From Apus apus (lineage: Eukaryota > Chordata > Aves > Apodiformes > Apodidae): a DNA stretch of 64,000 bases. Every line of letters begins with the position of its first letter. Position 1 is the stretch's first letter. The position numbers were made by a program, and so were the translations under genes. This document shows, in pieces, positions 34,851 to 47,300 of the stretch. A model generated the notes under the pieces. That model was not told where the DNA came from, made no database searches, and was given only the letters and a program-made list of their open reading frames with translations. The stretch is from positions 180,014,274-180,078,273 of the forward strand of contig NC_067282.1 in assembly GCF_020740795.1 (NCBI RefSeq), written 5' to 3'.

Positions 34851-37800
34851 TGTGTCTAAAAGGAGCCCCATAAAAGCCTAAGCTTTCAGGGAACTCAGGT
34901 CTGGATCTAAACTTTGAAAATTAAGCCATTAACTAGAGAAAAGGTTATCATTTTATGAAATGCACTCCTGGATATATGCATTCGTACTGAAGTCATCTGA
35001 CTCTAGCTACCACAGGCAATCAAGTAGAATGGTTTGCTTTGTTCTTATTTTTATTTAGACTTGTCATTAATTCGATCTTTTCACTATTTCTCTACCTGTT
35101 ACAAAATTCAAGTAAGCTTGTAATTAAGTAATTAAAGCTGTTAGTTTCTTAAATATTTTACTGCAGTATCTTTCTCTGGAACAGATGTGCTTTTACTGTT
35201 AACAAAACACCAAAGGGACTGTTAGGGCTAGAGTGAAATAGTAGACACTTGGCAAATATGCTTACTTCAGCCATGAAAGCAGTGAAAAGAAAGTGTGAAT
35301 ATATACACTCCAATACTTAAGTGTGAATCTGGCCCGGGCAACTCCGGCTGGCAAGTTTTCTCTGGATTTTATAGACTGGACAGTTCTGCCAGACATCCTG
35401 AAGCTCTGCCAGAGCTGATGCTGTCAATAGCTGACAGCCCTGTGGGACAACAGGGACTAAACAGGCTCTGGGACTGAATTGTGATCTTCAATGTAGAGGT
35501 GGGTGCTTTAAGTTTGTCTCAAATTTGTTTGAAATGTGGACAAACCAGCCCAGCTGATCCCTTAACAGCAACGTACAAATGAGAATTTAGGCAAGAAGGG
35601 GAGGCCAGAAACTTAGTCTCATTGTCTGCAACAAATATACGCAAATTTACACCTGATTCAAGTAATCTACTTTGATATATCTTCTTTCCTTCTATGGAAT
35701 GGGGAAAATGTTACTGCTCTTAACAAGAGCAGACTTTCCATCATCTGGGAAGTGTAACGAGGATAAATAAAAAGTGTGAGATGTTTTGATTTCAGCCTGC
35801 CTCTTGTTACTGCAGACCTCAGATTTATAATCATGAGCTGGAGATTCAGTTCTGTCATGCAAAATATTTCAGTATCTTGTTTTTCATGAAGATCAAAACT
35901 AACATACAGAACTAACCCCAGATTTCTGCTTATGCATTTCTCCTTTTAATTCGCAAAGAAATTTAACCTGCCTCCTTAGGAAAGTGATTTCATTAAATCC
36001 TTCTTGTCTGACTTGAGAGCTTTTATATCTGTATCTTATCTTTCCCTACCCTAGTTGTTCACCATATAAATTGGAATAAATTCCTTACAAAAAATTTGAC
36101 ATAATAGTAAATGAGCCTTTTCTCACCTATCCAAAAAGCTCAGTTACACATACACTGACTGAAAAGTTCAGAACATCCCTGCAGCTCTGGGACCTCAGAC
36201 CACACACTCATATTTAGTGGCAGCTAAAAAATGGTAAGTCCATTAGTTTTAGAGGGTGTGATAATTCCCCCACCTGCAGATATAAAACTAATGCTGCTAA
36301 GCTGTATTAAAGCTTTCAAAAATAAATGGAAAAATACGTGGTTTGTTGTGGTGTTTTTTTTAAAACTGCAAATGGAACAAAGTCAAACACCAGACAGTCT
36401 ACTGGTGGTGTCTGTTAGTACACGGTGTTTGTGAAAATTAGATCTGAAGACCTCCAGTGAGTATACTGAACTCATGCTTTAAAAACTTGAGGTACTTTCT
36501 TCATGCAGAGATTTATAACTGAGAGGAGCATTTACAAAGGCTAATTGTAGCCTGGTGACACTAATATTCCTAAGCTTATTGCAACAAAAAGAAAATGTCT
36601 TCTGTGTAGTTAATTCAGAGGAGCTAAGATAGGTTCCTTCTCTGAATCATCTTCCAGAGAAGACTCTGCACTTATCAATGTAGAATGTTTGGCTTAGCTT
36701 GTCTCCTTCCCTCCGCTACAGAAAAAGTTTTATTTGCTGCAGAAATTGGGCAGGCCTATGAGCATCACCTACTTTAGGTGTTTGGTTTTGTCTGTTGTCT
36801 GGCTTCCCTCTCCAAATGCAAGTGGGAGAGAGAAGGACACCTTCTCAAGGAACTGAATTAGATCCTACTATAGACACTTGAATGGAATAAAATTTAGAGA
36901 TTTACACTTTTATTTCAAGCTTCGAGGAAAACTTGTCTATTTTGTCAACAATTTAGTAAGAGCTGGTTTTTCACCTTGATTTGTATTTTACACTATCAGA
37001 GCTATCACAGTGCTACAACTATAAGCTAGGGTTGGCCATGAAACACTTGAACAGCAAACATCTGTGACAAGTCCCACCCTATGTTAGCCTCAAGGTGTGG
37101 GTCTTTAGCCCCATTAATGAGATTAGTTCTCACAATCTGATATTTCTATAAGACACCTGAACAGTTAATAATATGCTAGAACTGGCGAACGGTACAGAAG
37201 TGTTGACATGGACCAGTGTTCATGATCCAGCTCAGTATTTGCCAAGAAATTTGATACTGAAAAGGGCTGAGAAAAGAGTGACTTGATTTGCGCAAGGTCT
37301 GTCTGACAAAATTAAAGCTTTCAATCTATTTGCCCCTCCAGCAAAGGCAATTACCAGGTATCTTGATCAAGACCTACAGGGACAAGCTCTAATAAAAGAC
37401 GTACACACCTACTGCAGGACTGAGATGAAAGTCAGACACTTGGATCCAAAATTGCAATCCCTGCCCAGCTGCCACCCAACCAGGAACATGTCTAAACTCA
37501 GAAGGCACCTCCTTCTCATGTAACCTACCCCCAGTGCCTATAGTTTTACTTCGGTCATGCCCAGAACTGCCCTTGTTTGAGCAACCTCGCATGTTACTCG
37601 CATCTAATCCCAGTCAGAATCCCAAAAGAAGGGAAAATAATGCCTTGGATCCCTTAAAATACACTTACATCAGCAGAATAGGGGACTTCCCAAAATATGC
37701 TTTTCCAGGAATGTGTCCAAATACATCAGCACACCTCAGACAGGCAAAAATTGATTACGGGTCTCTCAAGTGTTGGATTACTTCTAGCCCTCAAGCTATT

Positions 37801-40257
37801 GTGAAATGTTTTATGGCAGCAGCATTTTCACATAAAGGGAAAATCAACCCTAGCTAGAGGTTGTGAGAAGGAAGGAATGTGAGGAGATCTCACCATGTCT
37901 TTGGTAAAATTGCTCCTTTGCTGCAAGGAACAAACAGGTCAAATAACAAATGTGTAACATGGAAGTGCTGGTGATGAGGGGCACCCATCTCAGTGGAAAA
38001 GTTCTGATCCGGTGACTTATAATTTAAAATATAGAAATCCTCTAGGGAGTGGGGACAGAATGACCACCATGAATCCTCCAGGGCTGCTAGTCTGTAAATT
38101 ATGGAACGAGAAAAACATTGGCCACATGTTAAACCCATCCCAATGCTTATTACAACGCAGCAGGGTGAGGGCAATAGCATGGCTGATAAAAGCTCACTAT
38201 GAACAGTTCTGGCAGCTCAGGCTTTCGTCCAGCAAAACATCCAAAACCATGCATAACTTGAGCAGTTGAACAGAATAGACTAAAAGAAGTGGTGATCTTC
38301 CTCTACTAAGCCTCAGATTTTAAGTGCTCTGCATAAGACAGGCTGCTTGCTGACAGCCTCTGTTATCTGACAGCCTCACTGCTGTTGAAACTATACATAA
38401 AGAACACTGTTTCCCAGGGCTGATTCTGATCTTGCTGACATTGGAATATATCAGGAGTATTGCTAATACTGTAATTGGAATAATTACACAAGCTTAAAAA
38501 AAAAAAAAAGGGGAGGGGGGACAAGTTGAAGGAGAGGGAGTGTTTGATATCAAAGACACTCGAGCAGTCATGCAGATTGAGTTCCGTTTCATGACTCGTT
38601 TTCTGATAGTTTTTTGAGGAATATTGTCCAATCCTTTTTTTTTTTTTTTTTTTTTTCCCTCTGGCCTCTGGGAAGAGATGTTTCCTACCTATTCCAAAAC
38701 CTTTCCTCTTCTCAAAAGGGAAAGAGGAAAAAACAGTTCATACCTTGCACACACTTTGCTCCATGTTGGAGCAAGTTCTCAGATAATGTAATCCTGAGGT
38801 TTCAAAGTTCAGTTAAGGCAAGACCTTGGAACTATAATTTTTTTTTAAGTTAGGTATTAAATACCCAAGGCTGGTGTGATGGAGAAAGAAGAAAGGCAGG
38901 GAGGTGGCCAGCCAAGGCAGCATGTAGTCCTAGGCTACTAAAGATGCAGCAAAACTCAATGAGAAGGCAGTTTTGGTGGCATTTCCAAGGCCAGCTTGGG
39001 TGTCTAGAACCCCTGGCAATTTTTGTCCACCCCTGGACAATCCATTCATAGTAACTGGGACAAGGACCAGGGCTTTTGTGTTTTCAGATGAATCCTGCAA
39101 GCCTTTACCAGGCTTTTTCCAGCAAAGCTATACTTTTCCTCTGTACGTAATGGGAGCTCCTTGCAGAACTCCTGCTCTCATCCATGCCAGGTCTCTGGCT
39201 AAGTTAGTGTGCATTTCTCACGCAGCAGTGCTAGAGGCAATGGGCCGTGGCTCTCTCCCTGTTCATATCTGCACATGTAACTTCCTCACTCTTACAACTT
39301 GGTAGTACCCATGACATTTTCTTCTCTATATGCTGTCTTCTTGGTATTCAAGCTCAAGTGAGCACTTCTGAGGTTCAGCAGATAGAATGGTTCATTTCAG
39401 CTATATAAGCATCCCATCTCATGAAGTCTGTAAATTCCATCAGCTTCCAATATTTTTCTACCTGCAGTAGTGTTGCACAATTCAAGTATTTCTTTTAAAG
39501 GGGGCTGTGGTCCTGCAGAAACTACTCCAGGACGAATCCAGCTCTTCAAATTAACAAATATCTCTCTTCTTTTTTTTTTTTTTTTTTTTGGTCATTCTTG
39601 AGATGCAGTAGTGCTGAATGATGGGTCAAAATCTTCACATTTATGTGCAGGACACTGACTGATCAGAAAACTTTCCAAAGTATGAAAACAAAAGAACTGT
39701 TCTGCAGAGCTTTTTTCAGATGGGTTGAAAACTTGCAGAGACTATCCTTCAATCCAGTCAATCGACCCAAAACACAAGCAAATGCTTGGACAGCTGAAAA
39801 TATTTTAATGATGGCCTAAGTGAATTATTGCATCAATAAGAAACTACGGATATTTTTTGAAATACAACTAACTTGGAAAGTTGGAAAACATCCATCAGAG
39901 CATTTATTCTAAAGTTTACTAGCAATATAAACTCTTCACTACTAACTGATGACCATATCAGTAATATGTGTCAATGTGGACTGCCTTTTCAACAGGTGCA
40001 GTATGTACATCTGTGGATCTGACATCCATCTCAGCCAGTGGTCTTGTACAAGGTCATTTTTCTGTTGAATTGTCAAAGCCAAGTATACTGCAGTTAAGAA
40101 TTTTCTACTTCTGTTGCTGCAATTCTGTGCAAAACGGCACAACACCAAGGTCACTATTTTTCTGTTAATGTTCTAAATCTTGAACCATGGTTTGGTTTCC
40201 TAACAGAAAAACTGATGGCTGCACACACACACACAAAAGGGCAAAATATAGCTCATG
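34851..40257. other. CAV2-CAV1 intergenic DNA, no gene recognised
   Basis: About 5.4 kb with no coding exon. Low-complexity items are an A13 run followed by a G-rich stretch near 38497-38521, a T22 run (38635-38656) and a T-rich run near 39570-39590. The open frames at about 37.5-38.3 kb lie on both strands without recognisable domains. Enhancers for either gene could lie here but cannot be told by eye. Confidence 0.65.
38635..38656. repeat. T22 homopolymer
   Basis: An uninterrupted run of 22 T residues. No SINE-like body is recognisable on either side. Confidence 0.9.
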
Positions 40258-40353
40258 CAAGATGGCTCAGGTTAGGGTTGCAACGGCACTAAATGCTGAT
40301 GTGTGTAAATTAGAGATCTGTAGTGCCGCTGCAACCCTGCCTGAACCATCTTG
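40258..40353. repeat. 34-bp imperfect inverted repeat forming a 96-nt hairpin (candidate microRNA precursor or palindromic element)
   Basis: The left arm 40258-40291 begins CAAGATGGCTCAGG and ends GGCACTA. The right arm 40321-40353 begins TAGTGCCGCTGCAACC and ends CCATCTTG. As RNA, 31 of about 34 positions would pair, counting one G-U, with two A-C/C-A mismatches, one bulged U and a 29-nt loop. Length, arm pairing and loop size fall within the usual range of metazoan pre-microRNAs. No target-site duplication was seen at the ends. It lies about 0.9 kb upstream of CAV1 exon 1 and 5.4 kb or more beyond CAV2. Transcription is unknown. Confidence 0.85.
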
Positions 40354-40678
40354 AATACACTGATGAATCCTTACAGCTTTTACACCAACATATGCCCTTG
40401 AGCTTACAAAGGACCTTGAGAACAAAGCATGGCAAAATGACGGTGTCCCAGCACGTCTCTTTAAAAGTAAATCCCAGGGGCTAATATGCATGGCAGACAC
40501 ACATAGGTCAGTCTCCTCCCCGGGGGAAATATAGTACAGTTAAAGTGCAGGACTGTTAAATATTTGCATAGTTTTGAAATGAACCAGTTGAGAAAATCTT
40601 TTCTCCATCCCAAGGATGTCCAAGTTTCCACAATTGTTCCTGGGGCAGCGACCATTATGTGTAAACTATTGTCAATGC

Positions 40679-40706
40679 CGGGGGAGAGGGGGGAGGAGGG
40701 GGGGAG
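40679..40706 (+). repeat. G-rich purine tract upstream of CAV1
   Basis: Almost pure G with a few A residues, including runs of four to seven G. It could form a G-quadruplex and is partly complementary to the C21 tract that starts about 70 bases downstream. Confidence 0.85.
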
Positions 40707-40777
40707 CCCCACAAACGCCTCGCTCACTCTGGATGTGAAACACAACTAAAGCTTTCCATATCCTCATTGCTTCCTTG

Positions 40778-40798
40778 CCCCCCCCCCCCCCCCCCCCC
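40778..40798 (+). repeat. C21 homopolymer
   Basis: Twenty-one consecutive C residues mark the left edge of the CAV1 CpG island, about 480 bases before the start codon. Exact length should be treated cautiously, since long homopolymers are error-prone in sequencing. Confidence 0.85.
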
Positions 40799-41277
40799 GC
40801 TTTCCCCCTCGCCTCCCTCCCCCCACCCCGGTTCGGGTCTGCAGCACACAGGCACCGTCTCCCCCCGCCCAGAGCCCAGCGGCGGGGACCGGCTGCCGAG
40901 GGTCGCGGACGGCCGGTGGGAGGGAAGGCGGTGCAGAGAAGACCTTTTCCCTTTCCCCGTCGTATCTCTGTCCCAGCGCGGCGTGTCCCGAGCATCCGGG
41001 ACTGGGTCCGCCCGCTTCCAGGTTGCCGGGGCAGGGCCGCTTTCCCCTCCCACCCCCGGCGGCTCCCAGCCGCCCTGCGATGTGCCGGGCCCTACCGCGG
41101 CTTGTCATCCACCCCAGCCAAAGGCAGGGAGCAGCCCCTGGCCGGCGGCCAGCCGTCTCTCTCCCAGCTACCTCCCCCGGGCCGGCCGCTCCGCACAGCA
41201 GGATCCTCCTGCCTCCGGTCCTACAAGTTATAGCGCAGGGACACCCGCGGCAGAGCCGCCAGCCAGACCGGGGCAGC

Positions 41278-41307
41278 ATGTCCGGCACCAAATACGTAGA
41301 CTCGGAG
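41278..41307 (+). CDS. CAV1: caveolin-1 exon 1 (coding part)
   Basis: A tiny coding exon of ten codons, [10 protein letters not shown], ending at GAG before a GTAGGA donor. The length and phase match the mammalian first exon. Position -3 of the start is A (GGCAGCATG), an adequate context. The same frame is open upstream to an ATG at 41080, 66 codons earlier, but the intervening Pro/Arg-rich translation looks like GC-rich leader sequence rather than protein. Confidence 0.96.
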
Positions 41308-44300
41308 GTAGGACCGCTGCGGGGACGGAGCCGGGACGCTGCCAGAGCTCCGCCGGCTGCCCTTGCCGCCCTCCCGCTCCGCGCCCGCTACCTGCAGCGG
41401 CTCGGCCCCCTCCGCGGCTGCCGCGGCTGCTGCGCCAAGGCCCGGCGGACGAGAGGGACGGGGCGGGGGCGCGGCTCGACGGCGGAGCCTGCGGCCGGCG
41501 CCCGGCGGGGAGGGCGGGCAGCCGGGCACCGGCGGGAAGCCGGGCACCTGCGGGCAGGGACAGAGGGTCTCGGGGGAGCTCGTCCTCTGCCGCCGGGGCG
41601 GGGCCGCGGTGATGGGGGTCGTACGCTGAGGGTGGTATATGGAGGGGGCTACGGCGGGGGCGCCGCCGTGAAGGGGGCACGGTGATGGCTGCGCGTGAAG
41701 GGTGGTATAGTGAGGGCAGTGTAGTGAGGGCAGTGTAGTGAGGGCAGTACGGTGAGGTTACCGGGGTAGAGGGGGCACAGTGAGGGCGCTGTGCTCCAGT
41801 CCGCACGGCGAGGGCGGCATAGCGAGGGCAGCGTGGGGAGGGCGGTATTGGGAAGACAGAGTGGGGAGGGCGTTATGAGGAGAGCGCTGAGAGGGGAGCC
41901 CCGTGGGGGGCCACGCTGCCCCCTCCCGCTTAGGGGCGGCTTCGCTCCGCCCTGGGCGGGGCGCGGGGCAGGGCGCGGGCGGTGCGGGGCGCGGCGGGGC
42001 CGGAGCACCGGGCGGCGGGAGCGGCGGCCAGTGCCGTGCCTGGTACCGCGGGAGTGTGGTTGGCGCCCCGCGGCTGCACTTAAATAACCGGGGCGAGAGC
42101 CGCCCCGCAGCCAGCCTCTCGTCGCTCCGCTCTCCCCGCGGTACCCGGGCCCGCCCTCCTGCGCGGCCGGGCCCTGCCCTCCCCGCCCCTCCTCGGCTCG
42201 GCTCTCCCCTCCCGCCCGCTCTCCCTCTCCCTGTCCGCAGGGCTTTCTGTACACGGCGCCCATCAGGGAGCAGGGCAACATCTACAAGCCCAACAACAAG
42301 ATGATGGCAGATGAGCTGAGCGAAAAGGCGGTGCACGACGTGCACACCAAAGAGATCGACCTGGTCAACCGAGATCCCAAGCACCTCAACGATGACATGG
42401 TCAAGGTGAGGGGGCCGAGGCGGGACGGGGCGAGGGGCCAGGCCGGTTCCGGGCAGCTGCCTGTCCTGCCGAGACAGAGTACGCGGGCACGGCCAGGGCG
42501 ACAGCAGCCTGCGAACCGCTTCGCTCCACCTGCTGCAGGAGGGGAAGGGCCAGGGGGGACGTTCGTAACGTATTTGTCTTTAAAAAAAATAAATTAAAAT
42601 GCAAGCGAGAGGGTGCAGGAGAAAGGCGGGCTCCTTGCAGAGGCGGGTCGCGCTGCATCCTCCGGCGGGCTGCCCTGGCTCTCCCTCCCTCCGGGGCGGG
42701 GGCTTGCGGCAGCCCCTGGGGGGAAGGGCGCCCCGGCCCGGGGTCCTGCAGCTGTGGTCAGGCAGGTCAGCCCGGCGGCCGGGACATCCCGCCTGGGACC
42801 GAGGGAGCGGGGGAAAATGTTGCGTGACCTTAACTAACACCGGCAGAGGGATTTTCCTTCCTTCGGGCACGCATGGAGGAGGCAGGGCAGGGAGGTGGCA
42901 CCAAACAAGTGGAGTCTGAGGGAGCTGCGTTGCCGTGCAAGGCCTGCGGGACTCTCCCTAAACCAAGTGGGGGCAAAATCAGAGGTCCTGGTGCTCGTTT
43001 GGATTTGTGTCCTTGTTTTGTTTTGTTTTCCTTGTTTTTTTTCCTTCCCTCAATAAATGATAAATAGAAACAATTAAACTAAGTCTAACTGCGCCCTTGT
43101 GTAGATTTTTTTTCTTCAGGTTTTTAATTCAGAGTTTGACTGTTTTGACAAGTCAGGGTCGATGGAGCTTTTTGCTTGAAGTTGCTTTGGTCAGAAAAAT
43201 CACAGAGCTGGTTCTTCTCTTAGCAGACAAATTTTATACTATCTATGTGAAAATTGAGGATGGCTCATCTGGGCTTGTAGAACCTAAGAAAAACAGGACT
43301 TGCCCAGTCATGGGTGACTAAACCATGAATTGGCTTATTTAGTGTCCAGCAGAGTCAGTGTGTGCACTTCACTATGTTTGTTGGTCAGGAAGACCCATTA
43401 TTGAAAAAGAGAAATATTGCATTGTTTCCAGAGAATCAAAAGTTGGACTCTGGTCCTGGAATGTATGTCAGTGAAATAATTCACGCTATGTGTAGACAAC
43501 ATAGCAAAGTCCCAAGTAAACTCAAATTCCACTGGCTGCAGCACAATTTGAAGGTGCTCATTATAACTAGACACTGTGCTGGATCAATGCTAAGAATTAT
43601 CCCTCAGAACTATATTTTTAGGGAGCCATTGTCAGCTTTGCCATCTAGAAAGAAAAGGCATAAAGTTTGTATTTGTTAAGAAAAAGTCACCTGTGTACCT
43701 AATGATACAAAACTGCCATTAAAATGGTTGATTTTAAAAAGGAGAGAGCAATTCTTTTTCTTCTAACCACGGAGGAGCAGCTGGGCAGAAAGGGAATATG
43801 GAGCTGAAGAATGAGACTGCATCATGTCTTATTGCGTACATCAACAGAAGAAGTCCCCAAAGCAACCAAACCTTCTGAGGATGAGTCATAGCCCCCAAGC
43901 AAGTCAGAATCTGGGTGTCCACAAACTTAACTAGGGAAGGAAAAATCCTGCTGGGAAAAGAGGGAGACCACTGATGGAAAAACCTCCTAACGAACTTGAA
44001 AGATACTGGAGTGTGCAAAGCCCATCTTGCCCTCTCTGCCTCCCACACGGGCAGTGATTAAGAAGGTTTGTTACATCCAATCATCCAAAAGAAAGTTGTA
44101 AAGAATTACAGGAATGGAAAAACATCTTTTCAGTTCGTCCTTTTGAAGTAATAGTGGACCAACACATTTGCTGAAAACCAGCAAAGAGCCAGAATACTGG
44201 TACCACCTCTGTGTCAGCAGGTGAACTCTTGATACTGCACGTAGTCACATCAAGACACAGGAATGTATCAAAATGAGTTTGATGTTAACCAGACAGGATC

Positions 44301-47300
44301 CATTTTGCATCATAAAACCAGCAGTATTTGTAAAACATGGACATCATAAAGAAACATTTCTCTGCTTTGTTAAAAGAATAAATAAGAATTATTTTTATTT
44401 TTGTGGGTATTTTGTGGATCGGTCCAACCTGAAAAAGAGAGAGGAATTTTGCCACAATCTGAGTTATTTGGACACTGCTTTCAGATTCAGCCTATTAGAT
44501 GTAGCAATAAAGTTCAGACCCAGTACCTAGGGGACAGGCTTGGATTGGGTTGAAAGTACACAGGTTCATTTTCTGCCTTATCCATGAATCTGTGCACCCC
44601 TTCTGTCATGCATCTACCTTTCTTACTTCAGCTGTAAATTATCCAGGCAGAATGTAAAACATAGACTTGTATAGCAAAAGGAGTCCCCAGTCTCAGTCTG
44701 TTACTGAGAAAGCCAGAGGAAAAAAAAAATGTTCAGGAGTGTTACAGAGCCAGAAGTGTGGTTCAGGCTTAGCTCAATTTTGTTTAGAGCCATTGCTTTT
44801 TTCCAGATTCAGAACCTTCTGCTTTTTAGCCAGCATTTAATGCATTTCTTGCCACTTGACTATGAGGCACAATAGCATGGAAACTGGGGACAAATCAGTC
44901 AGCCATGAAACAGAAATGATTAGACAGAGAACGAGGAATCTGCTCTGTAAGCAGCTCTGTAAAAGGCCTCAGTGTTGTCTGCATTCAAATACTTCCCATA
45001 GCACATTTTAAAATAACCCTTGCTTGTGAGAAGCAGGAGACGTGTTCTCCGGTAATTCAACACACAGCACCTGTACAGCTTCCTCTGCAGCAGATACATA
45101 GTGTAGGCAGCAATAGGGTAGGGATCTGGGCAAGAGGGAGAGACCTAGTCTAGATCCTTGCATAAAACAAGATGCTTTATACCAAAGTTATGGGTGACCT
45201 CAACTTTGCTTACAGTTTATCGTCAAATTAGCTACCAAGTGGAAGTTAAGTGCTGAGAGGTTTCCAGAAATATGTGGTGAATCACTGGATTTCTGTTCAG
45301 AGAGGGGTGGCAATGAGGTCTTGCCTCTGAGGTCTGCAGATAGCAGTTGGCAGCTCTGTGCTGGAGGAAGCAAAATATAGTAAAATCACCAGAATTTCCT
45401 TCCTGTTCTAATTCCTTCAGTGGGGAGCAGAAAGGAAGGAGTTTCTTCCTCATACGATGACCCTCATGCATCATCTTGGCAGGGGGAGAACATGCAACAG
45501 TGTTCATGTGCTTTGAGGCATTGGCTTGTGAAGTTGGCTAGTCATGCAAGGAGGGAATCTAGTGAGAGAGAAAAAGTCTCTGTGCACCTGGGAGCTCTCC
45601 AGGAGTCAGTCTGGTAATTATACAGCTATTTATCTCACAGTTATATCTATTTCATATGTCCTTCACTGGACGATTATGCTCTTGGATTTGAGTCCCACAT
45701 TTTTTGTTCGCATGTGATGAGACACAACAAACAGGACAGAAAGCAAATAGGTTTTTTTCTGTCATTCATTTCCTGATTATGCAGGATTCACATTAACGTA
45801 CCTGAAGTTCAGCCTTTGCTCTTCCTGTTTCCCAAACTTCATATAAATTACAGCCTTCCAACTCTTTGGAGTTCAAATTTTCTCAAAGTATCAGTAGTCA
45901 AGTCTGCACAAAGTTTACTGAGTTTGGAAGACATGAAGGAGGAGGGAAATGGTATTGCTGCAGCTTGCACCTCTCGGTACTTCCTTGCTTCTTGCTCAGG
46001 ATGGGGATGGACCTTGTAGCCAGCCAACCTTGTAAAGTCTACTCCTTTGGGTCTAGTGAGGACCAAACATGCATTCACAGCTGCAGCCAGATTACAGTTT
46101 TTTCCTACGGTGGTGTGCCAGGAAGGAAGGCCTGTGCCTGGTCTACTGTCCAGAATATTATTACTATTTTGTTTTAAACAAGTGGTGTCTATCTGCTACT
46201 TGTTGCGTAAGAGTACTTTTCTCCCTGGCAAAAAAGTCCAGTACTTGGCTCTAGATGGAAGGATGCAGAGCTTTTGTACCAAGGTTTAAACAGTTATGTA
46301 TTCATGCTGACCACTTAAAGCTTAATGCAGTTCAGGGCAATTCAGCTCACTGCAAGGAAAAGTCTGGAATTTTTAGTCAGATGTTGATAGATACCATAAC
46401 ACACTCATGTAGGCATTAGGGAGGAAAGAATTAGTCAGCCATTTAAGAACCGTTTACAATTTCTGTCACTCTAATAAAAAGAGAGGTTTTTAAAAAAAAA
46501 CATTTGCCATTTTATTTAGTCCTTCACAGTTACAGTCCTTCCCTGTTGTGCTGAGCAGGGTGTAAGATGCACAGAGAGATGACTAGGCAGAGCATCTCCC
46601 ATCTCCACGCCTGAGAACCTCTTGGAAGGGAAGCAGGTGTCATTCCCTGCTCTTTTCGTATGAGAGGGCTGAGACATTGAGAACTGTCACTCAGATGTGA
46701 CAGCAGGCAACAGCTTGGGAGGAACAGAATTCTGCTCTTCAACAGGCTAAAACATGAGAAAAGCAGCTCAGTCAGGTGTTGTTTTGTTTTTTTTAATCAA
46801 GGAATTAAATTAAATCGAATGCAGAACCTCTTTCCGTGTTTTCAGATAGAGTTACAAGTCCCATGGAAATAGGAAAATATACATTTAAATACATCAATAT
46901 AAATATATAATATATAAATACATTTTTATATGTAAAATATGTGTGTATGTTCGAATCAAGCTTGTCATTTGGGCTCTTGCTGTTGGCAGTGGTGGACACT
47001 AGATGCCTCTGGAGGCAGATTTACATCACAGAGTTTGGGCATAACCGTATGACAGACTGAGTGATGTACTCAAGGGGCATGTTTTCTCTCCATTGAAGAC
47101 AGATGTAGCTTAGACACAACACCTTGCTTTTACACATCTGTATTTTAATGCAGTTATTCTGAAACTCTGTATCATGTTAATGTCCAGCTGTGGGGTTTAG
47201 ATTTAGAATGCAAGAACAGTCAAACATTTGACTTTGGCTACCCACATGATACAATTGTTTCAAATACTTCTTCCCAGGCTAGTCTAGGAGTGAGAGATAA

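Larger units (their letters stand above)
41308..42240 (+). other. CAV1: CAV1 intron 1 (933 bp)
   Basis: A GC-rich phase 0 intron, GTAGGA to CTGTCCGCAG with a strong polypyrimidine tract. It holds a G-rich minisatellite (about 41609-41898), several GC boxes and a TATA-like TTAAATAA at 42080. In mammals the caveolin-1 beta mRNA begins within this intron, so it probably includes a second promoter. Confidence 0.95.
40799..42860 (+). promoter_or_regulatory. CAV1: CpG island and promoter region of CAV1
   Basis: About 2 kb of GC-rich, CpG-dense sequence spans the presumed promoter, exon 1, intron 1, exon 2 and the first 450 bases of intron 2. Many GC-box cores (GGGCGG) are seen in intron 1, for example near 41594, 41936 and 41954. 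No TATA box was found just upstream of exon 1, so initiation is probably dispersed. The edges are estimated by eye. Confidence 0.8.

Noticed and set aside
38614-38853. Open frame starting beside the T22 run, considered as a SINE or small gene
   Set aside because: The first residues come from the T homopolymer, and no RNA polymerase III boxes or family resemblance were seen.
40767-42384. Several frames of 150-280 codons on both strands around CAV1 exons 1 and 2
   Set aside because: Same compositional effect. They begin in the C21 tract or run through the minisatellite and have low-complexity translations. Only the CAV1 exon frames match a known protein.
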